The notes under the pieces: generated by a model
What the model was told of the DNA's origin: nothing
Seen by the model: only the letters and a program-made list of their open reading frames with translations
The model's database searches: none
Part shown: positions 61,896 to 64,000 of the stretch, piece by piece
How the letters are laid out: each line of letters opens with the position of its first letter
How positions within the stretch are numbered: the stretch's first letter is position 1
Source: Streptomyces sannanensis
GTDB taxonomy: Bacteria > Actinomycetota > Actinomycetes > Streptomycetales > Streptomycetaceae
NCBI RefSeq assembly: GCF_039536205.1
Contig: NZ_BAAAYL010000001.1
Coordinates: 1,798,001-1,862,000 of the forward strand
Reading direction: 5' to 3'
Length of the DNA: 64,000 bases
Made by a program: the position numbers and the translations under genes

Positions 61896-62918
61896 TCAGA
61901 TGCGGACGCCGAACTGGAACGGCATGTTGTCCATCGACTCGTAGCGCACCACGGTGCCGGAGCGAGGCGCGTGCAGCACCTGGTTGTTGCCCGCGTACAG
62001 GCCGATGTGGTGGATGTCGCTGTAGAAGAGCACCAGGTCGCCCGGCTGGAGCTGGCTGCGGCTGATGCGCGTGCCGTTGTTGGCCTGGGCCTGGGAGATA
62101 CGGTCCAGCTTGACGCCGGCCTGGGCGTACGCCCATCCGGTCAGGCCGGAGCAGTCGAAGGAGTTCGGACCCGTGGCGCCCCAGACGTACGGGGAACCGA
62201 GCTTGGTCTTCGCGGCGGCGAGCGCGGCGGCGGCTCGGCCGGAGGCGGCCGGGGCGTTGCCCAGGTCCGCGCGGGAGCTGGCGCGGTTGGCGCGCTCCTC
62301 GCTCTTGGTGAGCTCGGCGCGCTCGGCGGCGGTCAGGCTGTTGAGCAGCTTCTGCGCCGCAGCGAGCTTGCCCTGGACTTCCTTCTTCTTCTCGCCGAGC
62401 TCCTTGCGGGTGTCCTCGAGGTCCTGGAGCTTGCCCTGGGCCTCCTGGCGCTGCTGCGCGAGAGTCCGCTGCTTGGCCTGGATGTCCTGGAGCGACTGGG
62501 CCTGGCGAGCGCCCAGAGCGTCCAGCGCTGAGGCCTTGTCGAGGTACTCGTCCGGGTCCGCCGAGAGGAAGAGCTGCACGGACGGGTCGATGCCGCCGGA
62601 ACGGTACTGCGAGGTGGCCATCGAACCGAGGCCGTCCCGCAGTTCGTTGAGCTCCTGCTGGCCGCGGGCGACCTTGTCCTGCAGGTCGTCGACCTGCTTC
62701 TCGAGCTTGTCCTGCTGCTCCTTGGCCCCGTTGTACTGCTCGGTGGCCTTCTCCGCCTCTTCGTAGAGCTTGTCGACCTTGGCCTTGACTTCGCTCTTGG
62801 AGGGGTTCGGGGCGGCCTGGGCGGCCTGGGCACTGAGCGCGACGGCCGCCGCAGCGGTCGCGGTGAGCACGGTCACACGGGCGCGGCTCGGCTGTTTGGG
62901 TCGACGGTGGGACGCCAC
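61896..62918 (-). CDS. Secreted NlpC/P60 (C40) peptidoglycan hydrolase, copy 1
   Basis: 340 aa from GTG 62918, chosen because AAGGAG is 9 nt upstream. Signal peptide (VTVLTATAAAAVALSAQAAQA), coiled coil starting SEVKAKVDKLYEEAEKATEQYNGAKEQ, then C40 domain SPYVWGATGPNSFDCSGLTGWAY (Cys) and IHHIGLYAGNNQVLHAPRSG (His). Very similar in layout to the adjacent copy. Its 270-nt leader is AT-rich and structured, unlike the neighbours, so it is probably post-transcriptionally controlled. Confidence 0.95.
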   Translation of the reverse strand: MASHRRPKQPSRARVTVLTATAAAAVALSAQAAQAAPNPSKSEVKAKVDKLYEEAEKATEQYNGAKEQQDKLEKQVDDLQDKVARGQQELNELRDGLGSMATSQYRSGGIDPSVQLFLSADPDEYLDKASALDALGARQAQSLQDIQAKQRTLAQQRQEAQGKLQDLEDTRKELGEKKKEVQGKLAAAQKLLNSLTAAERAELTKSEERANRASSRADLGNAPAASGRAAAALAAAKTKLGSPYVWGATGPNSFDCSGLTGWAYAQAGVKLDRISQAQANNGTRISRSQLQPGDLVLFYSDIHHIGLYAGNNQVLHAPRSGTVVRYESMDNMPFQFGVRI

Positions 62919-63189
62919 GAAGGCGAGCTCCTTCTTCCTCAAGCCGCCGAACTACGCAGACTCGGCGGTGTCTTCACGGTCACCCCGGTTGGGTGATCAA
63001 CCGCATGAAGGCTTAAAGGCCGACCATAGTGACCTTCTTGTGATCAGTTCAAATCCTGATCAGAAAATTCCCTACCCTGAAGTGCATTATTTACAGTCAT
63101 CATACGGGCAGTAACGGTCACTTGACGCAGCGCTCTGCGTGACGCTCAAACAATTCGGGCATAACGCTCGGAAGTTGCCAGATGTATGG
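62919..63189 (-). promoter_or_regulatory. Long structured leader and promoter of the NlpC/P60 gene
   Basis: 271 nt, AT-rich for this genome around 63040-63110. On the minus strand TATGAT (near 63099-63104) is a possible -10. The last 80 nt contain TCACCC/GGGTGA and CCGCCGA/TCGGCGG hairpins just before the RBS. C-di-AMP riboswitches control Streptomyces wall hydrolases, but I could not match the conserved ydaO core here, so I leave the type open. Confidence 0.4.
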
Positions 63190-64000
63190 CTAGATACGTG
63201 AAAGCCGCTTCAGCAGCAGGACGGACGCGACAGGCCGGGCGCCCGCCTTCGCCACCCCGTCGGCCACCTCCCGGTCCGCCGACACCACCACCACCGGCCG
63301 GCCGGCCGGCTCCGCCCGGACGATCTGCCGGATGAGCTCGTCCGCGGTCACCCCGGGCTTGCTGAACAGCACCCTCACTCCGCGCGGAGGCGCGAGCAGC
63401 ACCGGCGCGGCCAGTTCCGCACCGTCGAAGACGCAGGTGATCTCGGCGCCCGACTGTGCCGCGAGCACCGCGAGCCCGCCCAGCAGCCGCAGCCGCTGCT
63501 TCTCCAGCGGCATCGTCGGATAACCGGTCTTGGTGACGTTGTAGCCGTCCACGATCAGATGCGCCTGCGGCAGCGCCAACAACTGGTCGAGCAGCGCCGG
63601 ATCGGTCTCCGACAGCGCCCTGGCCGCGATGTCCTTCGGCGTCATCCTGCCCGGCGCGACCGCGTCCACGGTGTCCGCCGGATGCAACAAAGCAGGCGGC
63701 AGGGCCAGTTCCCTGCGCAGCCCCTGCGCGGCGTCCAGCACGGTGTCCAGCAGCAGCCGCAGCCGCATGTCCTCGATGGACCGTCCCTCACGGACCGCAC
63801 GGCGGCTCGCCTCGACGGCGGCCTCCGCCTCGCCCAGGCGGACCCGGAGCCGCCGGGCCTCGCTCTCGGCCGCTGTCACCTGGGCGGACGCCTCGGCCTT
63901 GATCCCGTCGATCCCGGCCTGCGTCTTGCGCAGGGCCGCCTCGCCCCGCTTCACATCGCTGAGCGCGCTGCGCAGCTTCCGCTGGAGCGTTTCGGCCTCC
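63190..64000 (-). CDS. NYN (YacP-like PIN) domain RNA-binding protein, 5' end off-window
   Basis: The last ~270 residues are in the window; an in-frame coiled coil (ETLQRKLRSALSDVKRGEAALRKTQAG) continues past the right edge, so the GTG at 63954 is internal. The C-terminal domain HLIVDGYNVTKTGYPTMPLEKQRLRLLGGLAVLAAQSGAEITCVFDGAEL...VLFSKPGVTADELIRQIV...PVVVVSADREVADGVAKAGARPV has the acidic residues of NYN/PIN nucleases. Related YacP-type proteins act in RNA decay. The long N-terminal coiled coil is an actinobacterial feature. Confidence 0.85.
   Translation of the reverse strand, partial: EAETLQRKLRSALSDVKRGEAALRKTQAGIDGIKAEASAQVTAAESEARRLRVRLGEAEAAVEASRRAVREGRSIEDMRLRLLLDTVLDAAQGLRRELALPPALLHPADTVDAVAPGRMTPKDIAARALSETDPALLDQLLALPQAHLIVDGYNVTKTGYPTMPLEKQRLRLLGGLAVLAAQSGAEITCVFDGAELAAPVLLAPPRGVRVLFSKPGVTADELIRQIVRAEPAGRPVVVVSADREVADGVAKAGARPVASVLLLKRLSRI

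Noticed and set aside
62919..63189. Firm call of a c-di-AMP riboswitch
   Set aside because: Genomic context fits but the conserved ydaO core could not be matched by eye, so only a structured leader is reported.

Overview
The window is high-GC actinobacterial chromosome, almost certainly Streptomyces. The evidence is strong third-position GC bias, many GTG and TTG starts, 4-nt stop/start overlaps, a division and cell wall cluster without mraZ, ftsA or murC, a MacRS-type two-component system, a fused anthranilate synthase with a three-Trp attenuator, and Streptomyces families such as DUF3040 and the SAV_6107-type HEPN protein. From memory the gene order follows S. coelicolor from about SCO2081 to SCO2138. 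It also keeps the skeleton of Mycobacterium tuberculosis Rv2150c (ftsZ) to Rv2190c: dcw cluster, metF, Rv2175c, PknL-type kinase, class II DAHP synthase, acyltransferase, ArsA-like ATPase, SRPBCC protein, fadD15, pimB', NlpC/P60.

Layout. 1-14756, minus strand: rsmH-ftsL-ftsI-murE-murF-mraY-murD-ftsW-murG-ftsQ-ftsZ-pgeF-yggS, read leftwards, making cytoplasmic peptidoglycan precursor and the divisome. 15190-20671, plus: a beta-carbonic anhydrase, then a coupled MoxR ATPase / DUF58 / transglutaminase-like membrane protein operon. 21067-23327, minus: DUF3040 protein, methyltransferase and HEPN protein, among short inverted-repeat elements. 23446-26971, plus: a 26-bp palindromic operator, a degenerate ABC ATPase, a YhgE/Pip membrane protein, a TetR regulator and a strong terminator. 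27224-31696: an FAD oxidoreductase, a Q/Y-rich membrane protein, metF, thiE and an Rv2175c-type DNA-binding protein. 31787-38982: an FAD reductase, TPP riboswitch with thiO-thiS-thiG, a PASTA Ser/Thr kinase, endonuclease IV and a His-rich DUF4396 protein behind a CsoR-like copper box. 39002-39454 is a 453-bp inverted-repeat element with a 12-bp tandem array. 39453-44807: a YuiH-type molybdopterin oxidoreductase, bacterioferritin and Bfd (iron box), class II DAHP synthase, trpL attenuator and TrpEG. 44992-50274: phosphofructokinase, MacR/MacS, PlsC-type acyltransferase, an esterase and a membrane protein. 50358-55774, minus: an EEP nuclease family protein, glucokinase, DUF5304, ArsA-HSP20 ATPase, SRPBCC protein and metallophosphoesterase. 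55985-64000: FadD, a PimB'-type mannosyltransferase, a lipoprotein metallopeptidase, two coiled-coil NlpC/P60 hydrolases and a partial NYN-domain protein.

Most of the window is conserved core genome. The unusual material is between genes: a family of short elements with different terminal inverted repeats but shared internal modules, one such module apparently fixed in frame inside murE, a possible one-spacer CRISPR relic upstream of trpL, and at least eleven starts fitting leaderless promoters (TANNNT then 6-7 nt to ATG or GTG). The least understood gene set is the operator / degenerate ATPase / YhgE / TetR unit.
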